DNA of 36,259 nucleotides from Acidobacteriota bacterium. GTDB taxonomy: Bacteria; Acidobacteriota; UBA6911; RPQK01; JACQSY01. The notes beneath the pieces were generated by a model. The model searched no databases and was not told where the DNA came from. It worked only from the letters and a program-made list of their open reading frames with translations. A program made the position numbers and the translations under genes. The stretch's first letter is position 1. The number at the start of each line of letters is the position of its first letter. Of the stretch, positions 7,524 to 17,103 are shown piece by piece. The DNA lies in contig JACQSY010000027.1 of the NCBI GenBank assembly GCA_016211085.1, positions 1-36,259 of the forward strand, given 5' to 3'.

Positions 7524-10232
7524 TTGCTATCAAGCAGGCACACCCCTCTCGATGCCATCTTTGCTCCCAAAAGTATCGCGGTCATCGGAGCCACCGACAG
7601 GGAAGGGAGCGTTGGCCACTCTGTTTTCACTAATCTCGTTGGGGGATTTCGTGGAGAAGTTTACGGGATCAACCCACACCGTTCTTCACTTCTCGGATAT
7701 CCTTGCTATCCCTCGTTGTCTGAAGTCAAACGCGCCATCGACCTCGCCGTGGTCGTGACGCCGGCCAAAACAGTGGCGGGAGTCATTCAGGAATGTGTCG
7801 AAAGCCGGCTAGGAGGCGCGATTGTCATATCAGCAGGCTTTAAAGAGTCTGGTTCTGCTGGAATAGAGCGGGAGGCCGCCCTCCAGAAAATACTACGCAC
7901 CTCCCGCCTGCGCCTCATCGGTCCGAATTGTCTGGGAGTCATGAACCCGCTAACGGGATTGAACGCTACGTTCGCCAAGAGCATTGCGCGACCCGGCAGT
8001 GTCGGATTTTTGAGCCAGAGCGGGGCACTTTGCACTGCCGTCCTGGACTGGAGCTTTTCTCAAAACGTCGGCTTCAGCTTCTTTGTTTCAGTTGGTTCCA
8101 TGCTGGACGTGGGTTGGGGCGATCTCATCTTCTACCTGGGCGACGACCCTCACACAAGAAGCATCGTCATTTATATGGAAACCGTAGGCGATGCCCGAAG
8201 CTTCATATCAGCGGCCCGAGAGGTAGCGCTTTCCAAACCCATTATCGTGATCAAGGCAGGACGTACCAAAGCGGCTGCAAAAGCGGCTGCATCCCACACC
8301 GGCTCCCTAACCGGCAGCGATGATGCTCTGGATGCTGCCTTTCAACGATGTGGGGTCCTTCGCGTGGATACCATCTCGGAACTGTTCGACATGGCCGAAG
8401 TGCTGGCTAAACAGCCGCGCCCCAAGGGCCGCCGCCTCGCCATCATCACCAATGCTGGAGGCCCGGCGGTTCTGGCAACTGACTCGCTTATGACCGGCGG
8501 CGGACAACTGGCTGAACTTTCTGCTGAAACCATGGAGAAACTGAGTGATATCCTGCCGCCTCATTGGAGCCATGGCAATCCGATTGACGTGATCGGGGAT
8601 GCAAACGCCGAACGTTATACGAGAGCTTTTGAACTGGCTGCCCATGATCCCGCCGGCGACGGCGTACTGGTGATCCTGGCGCCTCAAGCCATGACTGATC
8701 CCACTGAAACTGCCCTCGCCATCAGTGAAAAATCGACCCATATTAAGAAACCCGTTTTGGCCAGTTGGATGGGAGACAGTGAGATCAGGGAAGGTGAGCG
8801 AATCCTGAACTCGCGAGGCGTACCCACTTATTCCTTTCCTGATACGGCGGCAGAGGTCTTCAATCAGATGTGGCGCTACGATGCGAATCTCAAAAGCCTC
8901 TACGAAACCCCTGCGCTTCCTGCGGAGACGGCCGAAGCTGCAGCACTGAAAGAGCAGGTGGGACAGCTTATCCGGGCTGCAATGGACCAGAACCGCACTC
9001 TGCTCACCCCACTGGAATCCAACCGGATTCTTGCCTGTTATGACATCCCTGTTCTTCAAACCGAATTCGCTGCTACTGCTGAAGAAGCGGTGCGGGTAGC
9101 CGCCACATTCGGCTATCCAGTGGTGCTGAAGCTGCTTTCGAAATCAATCACACACAAAACCGATGTGGGGGGCGTGCATCTCGACCTGCAGGACCAGGCG
9201 GCGGTACGAAAAGCGTTCGAGCAGATTCGTAGCGGAGTACCTGAGGACCAGTTTGATGGAGTGATTGTGCAGCCCATGTTGCGGTGGCCAGGATATGAAT
9301 TGATCCTCGGCAGCAACGTTGATTCTCAGCTGGGACCGGTTTTATTGTTTGGCTGGGGCGGCAATCTTGTGGAAGTTCTCAAAGACCGTGCACTAGCCCT
9401 CCCTCCCTTGAACTCCACCTTGGCCTGCACCCTGATGAGACAGACGCGCATTTATCGAGCCCTGCAGGGGGTGCGGGGTCGGCCCGGCGTTAACCTGCCC
9501 GCGTTGGAGCAGCTCCTGGTGCGCTTTAGCCAGCTGGTAGTGGAGGAAAAACGCATTCGCGAAATCGACATCAACCCGCTACTCGTGTCTTCCCAGCAAA
9601 TGCTCGCCGTCGATACCCGCATTATCCTCCACCATCCCAGCATTCCCGATACGGAAATCCCAGCTGCCGCCATCCGGCCCTATCCTCTGCAATACGCCAT
9701 GCCTTTCACGCTGGCCCGTGGCGAGAGTGTTTTAGTCCGCCCTATCAGGCCTGAAGATGAACCGCTCATGATCGATTTCCATCAAAGTCTGTCCGAACAG
9801 AGTGTTTATTTTCGCTATTTCCACGCAATTCGCCTCGATCAGCGTATCTCTCACGAACACCTCACGCGTATGTGCTTCATTGACTATGACCGCGAGATGG
9901 CGCTGGTCGGTGTGGTGGGCCACGGGGAAAAAGAGCGGATCATCGCTGTGGGACGACTTACCAAGCAACACTTTTCAAACGAGGCCGAGTTTGCAGTCGT
10001 AGTGAGCGATCAATACCAGGGGCAAGGTTTGGGGCGAGGACTCCTGGCCAGACTCATTGATTTCAGCCAGCGTGAAAAACTTGACGCTATTTATGGCTTC
10101 ATCCTGCCGCAGAATTACCAAATGCAGCATGTCAGCTGCTCGCTCGGCTTTAAACTGGAATTTTTGGCTGAAGAACAACTGGTACGGGCATATCTGCGCC
10201 TGGATGACGCAGTTCAAGCACCCTGCGTCTGA
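7524..10232 (+). CDS. NDP-forming acyl-CoA synthetase fused to a GNAT acetyltransferase
   Basis: This 902-residue fusion has a CoA-binding Rossmann domain (about 8-105), succinyl-CoA-synthetase-like domains (about 150-450) with the phospho-acceptor His in [11 protein letters not shown] (H258), an ATP-grasp domain (about 480-705) and a C-terminal GNAT domain (about 730-895). The GNAT domain has the acetyl-CoA loop [10 protein letters not shown]. Two roles are known for this architecture: reversible acyl-CoA to acid plus ATP conversion, and Pat/YfiQ-type protein lysine acetylation. The intact His and ATP-grasp suggest the synthetase half may be active, unlike in some Pat proteins. The start is a TTG supported by a perfect AGGAGG at 7511-7516, seven bases away. 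Its 3' end overlaps the convergent stress protein gene by 19 bases. Confidence 0.9.
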   Translation: MLSSRHTPLDAIFAPKSIAVIGATDREGSVGHSVFTNLVGGFRGEVYGINPHRSSLLGYPCYPSLSEVKRAIDLAVVVTPAKTVAGVIQECVESRLGGAIVISAGFKESGSAGIEREAALQKILRTSRLRLIGPNCLGVMNPLTGLNATFAKSIARPGSVGFLSQSGALCTAVLDWSFSQNVGFSFFVSVGSMLDVGWGDLIFYLGDDPHTRSIVIYMETVGDARSFISAAREVALSKPIIVIKAGRTKAAAKAAASHTGSLTGSDDALDAAFQRCGVLRVDTISELFDMAEVLAKQPRPKGRRLAIITNAGGPAVLATDSLMTGGGQLAELSAETMEKLSDILPPHWSHGNPIDVIGDANAERYTRAFELAAHDPAGDGVLVILAPQAMTDPTETALAISEKSTHIKKPVLASWMGDSEIREGERILNSRGVPTYSFPDTAAEVFNQMWRYDANLKSLYETPALPAETAEAAALKEQVGQLIRAAMDQNRTLLTPLESNRILACYDIPVLQTEFAATAEEAVRVAATFGYPVVLKLLSKSITHKTDVGGVHLDLQDQAAVRKAFEQIRSGVPEDQFDGVIVQPMLRWPGYELILGSNVDSQLGPVLLFGWGGNLVEVLKDRALALPPLNSTLACTLMRQTRIYRALQGVRGRPGVNLPALEQLLVRFSQLVVEEKRIREIDINPLLVSSQQMLAVDTRIILHHPSIPDTEIPAAAIRPYPLQYAMPFTLARGESVLVRPIRPEDEPLMIDFHQSLSEQSVYFRYFHAIRLDQRISHEHLTRMCFIDYDREMALVGVVGHGEKERIIAVGRLTKQHFSNEAEFAVVVSDQYQGQGLGRGLLARLIDFSQREKLDAIYGFILPQNYQMQHVSCSLGFKLEFLAEEQLVRAYLRLDDAVQAPCV

Positions 10233-10771
10233 CCCGCCCTGTCTTTTTGTCCCGATTTGATGATAAGGATAGGAATGTTTGCAACAAGGGCAATCTTGTG
10301 AGAGGTGGTACCCAGGATTAGAGCTCCCTCGGGCGTGTGGGTCCCGTGGCTTCCGATCACCAGCAGGTCCACTTGGTTTGCCTCGGCATACTCGATCACA
10401 CTTCTCCAGGCCACTCCTGCCGATAATTCGCCCCGGGCCTGAATCTTTCGCTGCTTGAAATAAGCTATCTCAGCTTGAAGCTTAGAATGTAGATCCCGCT
10501 CCAGATCGGCGTACCATTGCGCAAGCTCACGATCTTCTTCACCCAAATAGGAGATCTTCTCAATGGCGTGAAATACAATCACCTCGGCCCCAAACTTCAG
10601 GCTTAATAAAACGGCATACTCCCGAGCATCCGCAGAGTAGAGAGAAAAATCGGTGGCAAAAAGGATCCGGCGCAGTTCTAAAGACGCACCCGACAGCTGT
10701 GGCACGCGGGTGAAACCTCGATCATTCGACCTGCCTGCTTGTTTCTTCTTTGCTTTTGTTCTCGATTTCAA
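10214..10771 (-). CDS. universal stress protein with basic N-terminal extension (second of three)
   Basis: This is a Usp-fold protein (about 185 aa) with a Lys/Arg-rich N-terminal extension of roughly 30 residues before the first strand ([10 protein letters not shown]). The nucleotide loop reads GSHG, ten residues, then GTT, one residue longer than the usual G-x2-G-x9-G-S/T, so ATP binding may differ. I chose the TTG at 10771 because GGGGAGG ends six bases upstream. The frame extends ten codons further to a TTG at 10801 with no such signal. It is convergent with and overlaps the acyl-CoA synthetase/GNAT gene. It is divergent from the third stress protein gene. Confidence 0.85.
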   Translation of the reverse strand: MKSRTKAKKKQAGRSNDRGFTRVPQLSGASLELRRILFATDFSLYSADAREYAVLLSLKFGAEVIVFHAIEKISYLGEEDRELAQWYADLERDLHSKLQAEIAYFKQRKIQARGELSAGVAWRSVIEYAEANQVDLLVIGSHGTHTPEGALILGTTSHKIALVANIPILIIKSGQKDRAGQTQGA

Positions 10772-11167
10772 CAGCCACCTCCCCTGTAGATCTGATTTCA
10801 ACCGGCTGGCAGCGGCTATCCACTGATCTCAAGTACGGGTTCATCATAGCCTATAGCGATTACATCCGCGACTCTGCCGGCGTAGATCTGATCTGATTCA
10901 GGTGCCGATCGGGGACGCGACTGGAACAGGGCCCTCGGGCCCCCGTGGACACCAGCCGTGTAAAGAGATAGGAGCGCTTGCTCCGCAAGGCTCTCCTCAA
11001 ACGAAAGATGCAAAAGTCGCAACATTGGCGCAGGGGCAAAGCAGCCAATTTACATTTCAGCTTTCAAGACAGACGAATCGTCTTTTAAAATTAGGGAAGA
11101 CGAACTGGCCCGATGGTCGCTGCACAATGTTCGTTTGCGTGGATCATAGTCCCAAGAGGAGCAACTT
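10772..11167. other. divergent intergenic region between two USP genes (396 bp)
   Basis: The region separates oppositely oriented universal stress protein genes and must hold both promoters. I see no repeat, RNA gene or strong palindrome. A 69-codon minus-strand frame (10816-11025) lacks a ribosome binding site and resembles nothing known. The plus-strand gene has a clear GAGGAG eight bases before its ATG, so at least its translation signal is explained. Confidence 0.5.
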
Positions 11168-11605
11168 ATGAGCTTTGAGCGAATCGTCGTGGCAACTGAC
11201 TTTTCAGAAGGATCTGCAGCAGTCATGGGCATGGCGGAAACTTTGGCGGGGCCCGGCTCCGCCACTGTTTTCCTGGTCCATGTGCTCGAATTCCCGATGG
11301 CCGCAGCAGTAACAGGCACGACTCAGTCCGAAAGCGAGGAGTCCTACCGCAAGGCGGTGCAGCAAATGGATCAGTTCATTTCAAAACAGCGCCCGCCGGA
11401 GATAGAGATCCGAAAGGTGGTATTGGTGGGGACCCCGGCCGAGGCGATCTCTGAATTTGCAAGGCAGGAGCAAGCGCAGATGATCGTGGTGGGCACACGC
11501 GGGCGCAGCGGACTGGCACGGGTTCTGCTGGGAAGTACCGCAGAGAGCGTACTGCGCCAGGCACCATGCCATGTGCTGGTGGTAAAATCGGTACCTCGCC
11601 AATAA
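11168..11605 (+). CDS. universal stress protein, UspA family (third of three)
   Basis: This single-domain 145-residue Usp protein has D11 in TDFS. Its nucleotide loop is complete: G109, G112, G122, then S and T in the section VVGTRGRSG...LLGSTAE. It is the same length as the protein at 3665 and shares most of the C-terminal motif with it, so the two look like paralogues. It should bind ATP as a dimer. GAGGAG lies eight bases before the ATG. The next gene starts 23 bases after its stop on the same strand, so the two probably form a short operon. Confidence 0.93.
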   Translation: MSFERIVVATDFSEGSAAVMGMAETLAGPGSATVFLVHVLEFPMAAAVTGTTQSESEESYRKAVQQMDQFISKQRPPEIEIRKVVLVGTPAEAISEFARQEQAQMIVVGTRGRSGLARVLLGSTAESVLRQAPCHVLVVKSVPRQ

Positions 11606-11628
11606 GAAATGGAAGTTGGATCTCACGT

Positions 11629-12060
11629 ATGCGCTACCTCGTGACTGCACGATTGAAATCTGCTTGCGCGACGGCCTTGCTGAGAGCCATAAGAAACGGT
11701 ACGCTCGGCTCCGGCTCCATGGCCGGAGACGAGTACTTGAGAAATATGCGGCAAGCCCGCCTTCTGGAAGATGGCCGCATCCGCTGGGTCGAGGTTTGTT
11801 ATTGCAGCGAACCTCTTCAGGAGGAGCGCCCCTACTGGGAAGATTATTTTGAGCTGGATAGGATTCAGGACACCCACGATCGGAGGCGTTGCCGCGACCA
11901 GACTGGAGCCGAGCCCTGGGCCTGTTCCAACTGCGCTTGCACGGTCCGCCTGGAGCAGCGTCTTTCACATCAGGGCCGGCCCTTCCTGAAATTTCTTCGC
12001 AACATCTTCAGCGAAGATCCAGAGAAAAAAATATCTGCCGAGGAGTTGCACGCCCGTTAA
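11629..12060 (+). CDS. conserved Cys-rich protein of unknown function (143 aa)
   Basis: This is a small soluble protein I recognise as a conserved uncharacterised type but cannot name. It opens with a ferredoxin-like strand (MRYLVTARLK), then GTLGSGSMAGDEYLRNM and RWVEVCYC. Six Cys (C57, C59, C88, C99, C102, C104) form two clusters, CYC and CxxCxC, that could hold zinc or another metal. The Cys pattern resembles neither a [4Fe-4S] ferredoxin nor a rubredoxin. The frame extends upstream into the stress protein gene. I prefer ATG 11629 because the conserved part begins exactly there, although the Shine-Dalgarno sequence is weak. It is probably cotranscribed with the stress protein gene. Function is open. 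Confidence 0.75.
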   Translation: MRYLVTARLKSACATALLRAIRNGTLGSGSMAGDEYLRNMRQARLLEDGRIRWVEVCYCSEPLQEERPYWEDYFELDRIQDTHDRRRCRDQTGAEPWACSNCACTVRLEQRLSHQGRPFLKFLRNIFSEDPEKKISAEELHAR

Positions 12061-12099
12061 ATAGTCCCAGCTTTTCAAGGCCCTGAGCCTGCGTTCTTG

Positions 12100-12125
12100 G
12101 CTATCTAATCTCCCCGTTGGATAGC
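12100..12125 (+). terminator. weak hairpin after the Cys-rich gene
   Basis: GCTATC at 12100-12105 pairs with GATAGC at 12120-12125 around a 14-base loop, 40 bases after a gene end. No proper T-run follows, so intrinsic termination is doubtful. Confidence 0.3.
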
Positions 12126-12134
12126 TTAAACTGC

Positions 12135-12163
12135 TTGACGCATGCCGGAGGAAGCCACAATAT
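12135..12163 (+). promoter_or_regulatory. candidate sigma-70 promoter for the hydroxylase-hydantoinase operon
   Basis: TTGACG at 12135-12140 is followed 17 bases later by CAATAT at 12158-12163, about 40 bases before the first gene. The -35 is good and the -10 is poor. Position between the hairpin and the operon supports it. Confidence 0.4.
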
Positions 12164-12202
12164 TGAAATTTCCATATTCGCCCTTGAAATGAGGAGCCCA
12201 CT

Positions 12203-12673
12203 ATGATCTCAGTGACTGTAAACGGGAAATCTTATGACTTGGATGTTGCCTCCGACACCCCGCTTTTGTGGGTGTTAAGAGACAGTCTGGGCTTGACCGG
12301 AACCAAGTTCGGCTGTGGGGTCGCTCTTTGTGGCTCCTGCACAGTGCATGTCAATGGCAAGGCGACTCGCTCCTGCGTGACCCCAATCTCAGCCGTTGCG
12401 GGGCAGTCGATCACCACAATTGAGGGCCTGTCAAGTGACTCCACGCACCCGCTTCAGGTAGCGTGGACAAAAGAAGAAGTGCCCCAATGCGGCTACTGTC
12501 AGTCGGGCCAGATTATGGCGGCGGCGGCACTTCTCTCTCAAAAACCGAAGCCCACCCGCCAGGAAATTGATCGCGCTTTGAGCGGCAACATTTGTCGCTG
12601 CGGTACGTACCTGCGCGTTCGCCGGGCCATTGAAGTTGCTGCGGCCATGACTCAGAACGGAGGGGCACAATGA
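12203..12673 (+). CDS. iorA: 2Fe-2S subunit of a molybdenum hydroxylase (isoquinoline 1-oxidoreductase alpha type)
   Basis: This 156-residue electron-transfer subunit of a xanthine-oxidase-family enzyme carries both iron-sulfur sites. The plant-type [2Fe-2S] cluster has C38, C43, C46 and C58. The second, helical cluster uses C96 and C99 with C131 and C133 in the CRC motif. Length and order match the small subunit of two-subunit hydroxylases that lack a separate FAD subunit; none is encoded nearby, so electrons probably pass to a cytochrome or quinone. GAGGAG lies about eight bases before the ATG. The stop overlaps the start of the large subunit as ATGA, which indicates coupled translation. 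The symbol is by family; the real substrate is unknown. Confidence 0.9.
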   Translation: MISVTVNGKSYDLDVASDTPLLWVLRDSLGLTGTKFGCGVALCGSCTVHVNGKATRSCVTPISAVAGQSITTIEGLSSDSTHPLQVAWTKEEVPQCGYCQSGQIMAAAALLSQKPKPTRQEIDRALSGNICRCGTYLRVRRAIEVAAAMTQNGGAQ

Positions 12674-14829
12674 GTCAGATACTGAACCTCAGCCGACGGG
12701 ATTTTATAAGAACCAGCGCTCTGGGCGGCAGTGGTCTGATTCTGGGGGTTTATCTGCCCTCTCTAAACACCCGCTCGATTCTGGCAGCAACTGCTTACGC
12801 CTTGCCCAACGCTTTTCTAAAAATTTCTTCCGACGGTCTGATCACGTGCATGGTGCATAAATCGGAAATGGGCCAGGGCATCATGACTTCCTTGCCCATG
12901 ATCCTTGCAGAGGAGCTGGAGGCAAACTGGTCCAAGATTCGGGTGGAATTCGCCTCCGGTAATCCAGCCTACGAGACCCGACTGGGACCGGGGATCGGGT
13001 GGCAATTGACGGGAGGCAGCAATAGTGTCCGCGGCTCCTGGACGATGCTTCGGAAAGCAGGAGCGGCTGCCCGGCAGATGCTGGTAGAGGTAGCCGCTCA
13101 GACTTGGGGCGTTTCCGCTACCGACTGCCGTGCCGAACAAGGATCAGTGGTGCACTCCCCCACTTCGCGCAGGCTTTCTTATGGAGAACTAGTCGAAAAA
13201 GCCTCCTCGATGGAGGCACCGCAAGATCCAGTTTTGAAATCCCGTAATGAATTCCGGTTCATCGGCAAAAAGATTGCGCGTCTGGATACCCCTTCGAAGG
13301 TGAACGGCGCCGCTATTTTTGGAATTGATGTGAAAATTCCAGGCTTGCTGACAGCCCGCGTTCTTCGCTCCCCTGTCTTCGGAGGCAAAGTGAGGCGCTA
13401 CAACGATGCTGCGGCCAGGCAAGTTAAGGGCGTATCTCATGTGCTTCAGATTGAAAGCGGTGTCGCTGTGGTCGCCGAGAATTTTTGGGCCGCCTCCCAA
13501 GGTCTGAAAGCTCTGGAGGTGGAATGGGACGAGGGCGAAAACGCCGCGCTGAACAGCGCCGCTATTTTCAAAGCTTTTCAGGAAGCGAGCCAGAAACCGG
13601 GGGTGACCGTTCGCAACGAAGGTAACGCCAAGGAAGCACTGGCGCAGGCAAAGAAACTCTTTGAGGCGGTCTATGAGGTTCCCTTCCTGGCCCACGCCAC
13701 TATGGAACCCATGAATTGCACGGCGCATGTCCGTGCCGACGGCTGTGAAGTGTGGGCGCCTACCCAGTTTCAGACCGGAGTCCGTCAAACTGCCGCAAAG
13801 ATAACCGGCTTGCCGGATGGCGCCATAAACGTTCACACCACTCTGCTCGGCGGCGGCTTCGGCCGCCGCGCGGAAATAGATTTTGTGGCCGAAGCCGTCG
13901 AGATCTCCAAGGCCGTTTCCGCCCCGGTGAAGGTAGTGTGGTCCAGAGAAGACGACATGCAACACGATTTTTACAGGCCTGCCAACTACCAGCGATTCAC
14001 TGGGGCGCTGGATGAGAACGGATTGCCCCGGGTCTGGATGCACCACGTGGTCGGACCTTCGATCATGTCGCGCTTTGCCCCGCAGATGGTCCAGGGTGGG
14101 GTGGACCCCACGTCCGTTGAAGGAGCCTCGGACCTCCCTTACAGCGTCCCTCACCTGCAGGTGGAATATACCCTCCACAATACTCCAGTGCCACCTGGAT
14201 TCTGGCGCTCGGTGGGCAACTCCATTAATGCCTTTACTACCGAGTGTTTTCTTGACGAGCTGGCTGCAGCAGGCGGGAAAGATCCCTACGAACTGCGACG
14301 CCAACTCCTGGACAAGGCGCCCAGGCACAAGGCTACCCTGGAGTTGGCAGCCACCAAAGCCGCTTGGGACAAACCGCTGCCCCCGGGACGCTTCCGCGGC
14401 ATCGCCGTTCACGAATCTTACGGAAGTTACGTGGCCGCGGTGGTTGAGCTTTCAGTCGAAAAAAGAGAGCGCATCCGTGTCCATCGCGTAGTCTGCGCCA
14501 TTGATTGCGGCATGGTCGTGAATCCCGATACGGTCACCGCACAGGTCGAAAGCGGCGTCGTTTACGGGATGACGGCCACGTTAAAGGGGGAGATCACCAT
14601 TGAAGAGGGACGCATCCAGCAGAAAAACTTTAACGATTATCCGCTGCTCCGTATGGATGAGATGCCCGCAATTGAAGTTTACACCGTCCCTGATGCGGAA
14701 GGTTTGGGCGGAGTAGGAGAGCCGGCAGTCCCTCCAATGGCTCCGGCAATCGCAAATGCCTTGTTTTTCGCTACGGGGAAACGAATTCGCAAGCTCCCGA
14801 TTCGCCCGGAGGATTTAAGAAAAGCTTGA
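12670..14829 (+). CDS. iorB: molybdopterin-binding large subunit of a molybdenum hydroxylase, Tat-exported (IorB type)
   Basis: This 719-residue catalytic subunit begins with a strong twin-arginine signal (SRRDFI at 8-13, then a Gly/Leu-rich hydrophobic stretch), so the holoenzyme is probably folded in the cytoplasm and exported to the periplasm. It contains the molybdopterin-contact motif GGGFGRR, and near the end GVGEPAVPP, whose Glu (E684) is the family's catalytic base. These enzymes hydroxylate aldehydes or carbon atoms next to nitrogen in heterocycles, using water. It overlaps the 2Fe-2S gene by four bases and has GGAGGGG just upstream. No XdhC-type maturation protein is seen here. It is followed by HyuA/HyuB genes, suggesting a nitrogen-heterocycle or cyclic-amide substrate. 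Confidence 0.92.
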   Translation: MSQILNLSRRDFIRTSALGGSGLILGVYLPSLNTRSILAATAYALPNAFLKISSDGLITCMVHKSEMGQGIMTSLPMILAEELEANWSKIRVEFASGNPAYETRLGPGIGWQLTGGSNSVRGSWTMLRKAGAAARQMLVEVAAQTWGVSATDCRAEQGSVVHSPTSRRLSYGELVEKASSMEAPQDPVLKSRNEFRFIGKKIARLDTPSKVNGAAIFGIDVKIPGLLTARVLRSPVFGGKVRRYNDAAARQVKGVSHVLQIESGVAVVAENFWAASQGLKALEVEWDEGENAALNSAAIFKAFQEASQKPGVTVRNEGNAKEALAQAKKLFEAVYEVPFLAHATMEPMNCTAHVRADGCEVWAPTQFQTGVRQTAAKITGLPDGAINVHTTLLGGGFGRRAEIDFVAEAVEISKAVSAPVKVVWSREDDMQHDFYRPANYQRFTGALDENGLPRVWMHHVVGPSIMSRFAPQMVQGGVDPTSVEGASDLPYSVPHLQVEYTLHNTPVPPGFWRSVGNSINAFTTECFLDELAAAGGKDPYELRRQLLDKAPRHKATLELAATKAAWDKPLPPGRFRGIAVHESYGSYVAAVVELSVEKRERIRVHRVVCAIDCGMVVNPDTVTAQVESGVVYGMTATLKGEITIEEGRIQQKNFNDYPLLRMDEMPAIEVYTVPDAEGLGGVGEPAVPPMAPAIANALFFATGKRIRKLPIRPEDLRKA

Positions 14830-15021
14830 AATCGGCTGGACCCGTGCAACCACCTGCTGAGTTGCCGACGGTAACCATATCTGGAGTTTACATTCTTCCA
14901 TTGTCCAGATTGTGAATTCGGCCGCCCTGCGAAGAGAGTGGACCGCAACGCCAACTGCCCTCCTGCCAAGACCGGAATTCGCTCAGCCGCGTGGCAAACC
15001 GCTGCCGATCAGCTCGGAGAC

Positions 15022-17103
15022 ATGAAAGAAAGTTTCAAGATCGGAATCGATGTTGGTGGAACCTTCACCGATTTTTTCATATGGTCGGATGATGGGAACA
15101 CCCGCGCGCTCAAAGTTCCCAGTACACCTCATGACCCTTCCGAAGCTGTCATGGAAGGTCTGGCCGTGGCGGCACAGATGGAGGGCCTTGCACTGCAGGA
15201 CTTCCTTTCGAAGACTGCGAGCGTCGTGCACGGTACCACCGTGACCACCAATGCCGTTCTGACGCGGCGCGGGGCCCGGACCGCTCTGGTCACAACCGAG
15301 GGAGTCAGAGATGCTCTCGAGATGCGTCGCGGCATTCGTGAGGAGCGATACAACAACCGCCTGCAGAACGTGCCGCCCCTGGTGCCCCGCCATTTAAGAC
15401 GCGCTGTTGCCGGACGTGTAGACGCACAGGGAAAAGAAATTCTACCGCTGGACCTTTCAGAAGTAAGAGAATTGGCAAATTATTTTCAGAGCCAAGACAT
15501 CCAGGCGGTCGCTGTCTGTTTCATGAACTCCTTTGCCAACCCCCAGCAGGAGCATCTTGCAGAATCGCTTCTGAGAGAGACATTGCCGCGTGTTTATCTT
15601 TGCACCTCCTCGAATGTCCTCCCCACCATCCGTTTTTACAACCGCGTTTCCACGACGGTTCTTAACGCCTATACCGGCCCTGTGCTGCGGGATTACCTCC
15701 AAAATCTTACGTGCAAACTGGAACGCTTTGGATTCAGCGGCATTCTTCTTATTGTGCAATCAAGCGGAGGAATGGCATTGCCTTCGGCGGTTTTGGAAAA
15801 ACCGGCAGCCACGCTCCTCAGCGGACCCGCAGCTGCTCCGGGAGCGGCCGTTGCATTTTGCAGGCCTTACGGCGGGTCTAATTGCATCGTCGTGGACATG
15901 GGAGGCACCAGCTTCGACGCTTCGCTGGTGCGCGACGGAAGAGTGGAGTTGAAGAACGAAGGCGATATCGAGCGGTTGCGCATTGCCCTCCCCATGCTCG
16001 ACATCGTCACCATCGGAGCCGGGGGAGGAAGCATCGGATGGATCGATGGCGGAGGCCTGTTGCGAATGGGTCCCGAATCGGCCGGTTCGCAACCAGGACC
16101 CGCCTGCTATGGATGTGGCGGGCTTCAACCCACCTGTACCGACGCTAACCTGACGCTGGGTCTTCTCGACCCGGCATTTTTTGCCGGAGGTAAATTACCC
16201 CTCTTTCCCGATCTGGCCGCCAAAGCAATTGAGCAACACATTGCCATCCCACTCGAGATGAGCGTTGAAGAAGCTGCGGCAGGGATGATTGAGGTCATCA
16301 ATAACAATATGACCTTCGGTGTTCGAGAAATTACGGTCAAGCGCGGCCTGGATCCAAGGGAATTCCCCATGGTGGTCGCCGGGGGTGCAGCCGGGCTCCA
16401 TTGCTGCTCCATCGCCAGGCATCTGGAGATCCGCGCCGTGATAGTGCCGGGCCATGCTTCTGTGCTGTGCGCTCTCGGCATGCTGCTTGCCGACTATCAG
16501 CACGACTTCGTTAAATCGGTCATGGCCCCGCTGAGGAGCTTTCCCGCCTTCTACTTGCTCGCTGCCATTGATGACTTGGCCCAGCAGGGAGAATCACTCT
16601 TGCAAAGGGAGCGGGTTCCATCGCACGCCGTGCAGCACGAGGTCAGCTTCGAACTGCGATACTCCAAACAGTACCATGAAGTGTCTGTTCCGATTCCGTG
16701 GGAGATTTTGAAAACGGACGACCGTGACGAGATGGCCCGGCTTTTTCACCGTGAGCACGACCGGCTTTACGGATATGAACTGAGTGATTCCCTCACCGGA
16801 ATCGATTTGATCAATATACGGGTGCGCTCCAAAGGTTTGACTGCGAAGCCCGATCTACCCCGTTGCCCCTGGGGAGGCAGGGATCCCGGCGCTGCGTATA
16901 AACGTCATCGTTCCGTCTTCTCACCCGCGCGACGCTGTTGGGAACCAATTCCTGTCTTCGACGGACATCGATTGGCGGCCGGCAACCAGATCGGGGGTCC
17001 GGCTCTTGTAGAACGCGCCGACACCACAGTCTTTATTGAGCACGGCTGGCAGGGACGCATCGACGAATGGGGAGCTTTACTCCTGGAGAATATCGAATCA
17101 TGA
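15022..17103 (+). CDS. hyuA: hydantoinase/oxoprolinase subunit A (ATP-dependent)
   Basis: About 693 residues. The N-terminal GIDVGGTFTDFF and the later VVDMGGTSFDASLV are the phosphate-binding loops of the ASKHA-type fold in HyuA and oxoprolinase. VHGTTVTTNAVL and RRGARTALVTTEG are family signatures. The subunit activates a cyclic amide or ketone with ATP, and the partner HyuB completes hydrolysis or carboxylation. Related families include 5-oxoprolinase, N-methylhydantoinase, caprolactamase and acetone/acetophenone carboxylase, and the sequence alone does not choose among them. I prefer ATG 15022, where homology begins; a GTG at 14938 in frame would add 28 poorly conserved residues. Neither start has an ideal Shine-Dalgarno sequence. 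The stop overlaps the HyuB start (ATGA). Confidence 0.9.
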   Translation: MKESFKIGIDVGGTFTDFFIWSDDGNTRALKVPSTPHDPSEAVMEGLAVAAQMEGLALQDFLSKTASVVHGTTVTTNAVLTRRGARTALVTTEGVRDALEMRRGIREERYNNRLQNVPPLVPRHLRRAVAGRVDAQGKEILPLDLSEVRELANYFQSQDIQAVAVCFMNSFANPQQEHLAESLLRETLPRVYLCTSSNVLPTIRFYNRVSTTVLNAYTGPVLRDYLQNLTCKLERFGFSGILLIVQSSGGMALPSAVLEKPAATLLSGPAAAPGAAVAFCRPYGGSNCIVVDMGGTSFDASLVRDGRVELKNEGDIERLRIALPMLDIVTIGAGGGSIGWIDGGGLLRMGPESAGSQPGPACYGCGGLQPTCTDANLTLGLLDPAFFAGGKLPLFPDLAAKAIEQHIAIPLEMSVEEAAAGMIEVINNNMTFGVREITVKRGLDPREFPMVVAGGAAGLHCCSIARHLEIRAVIVPGHASVLCALGMLLADYQHDFVKSVMAPLRSFPAFYLLAAIDDLAQQGESLLQRERVPSHAVQHEVSFELRYSKQYHEVSVPIPWEILKTDDRDEMARLFHREHDRLYGYELSDSLTGIDLINIRVRSKGLTAKPDLPRCPWGGRDPGAAYKRHRSVFSPARRCWEPIPVFDGHRLAAGNQIGGPALVERADTTVFIEHGWQGRIDEWGALLLENIES

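Noticed and set aside
10816..11025. 69-codon minus-strand frame between the two USP genes
   Set aside because: No Shine-Dalgarno sequence and no recognisable motif; the position is a divergent promoter region.
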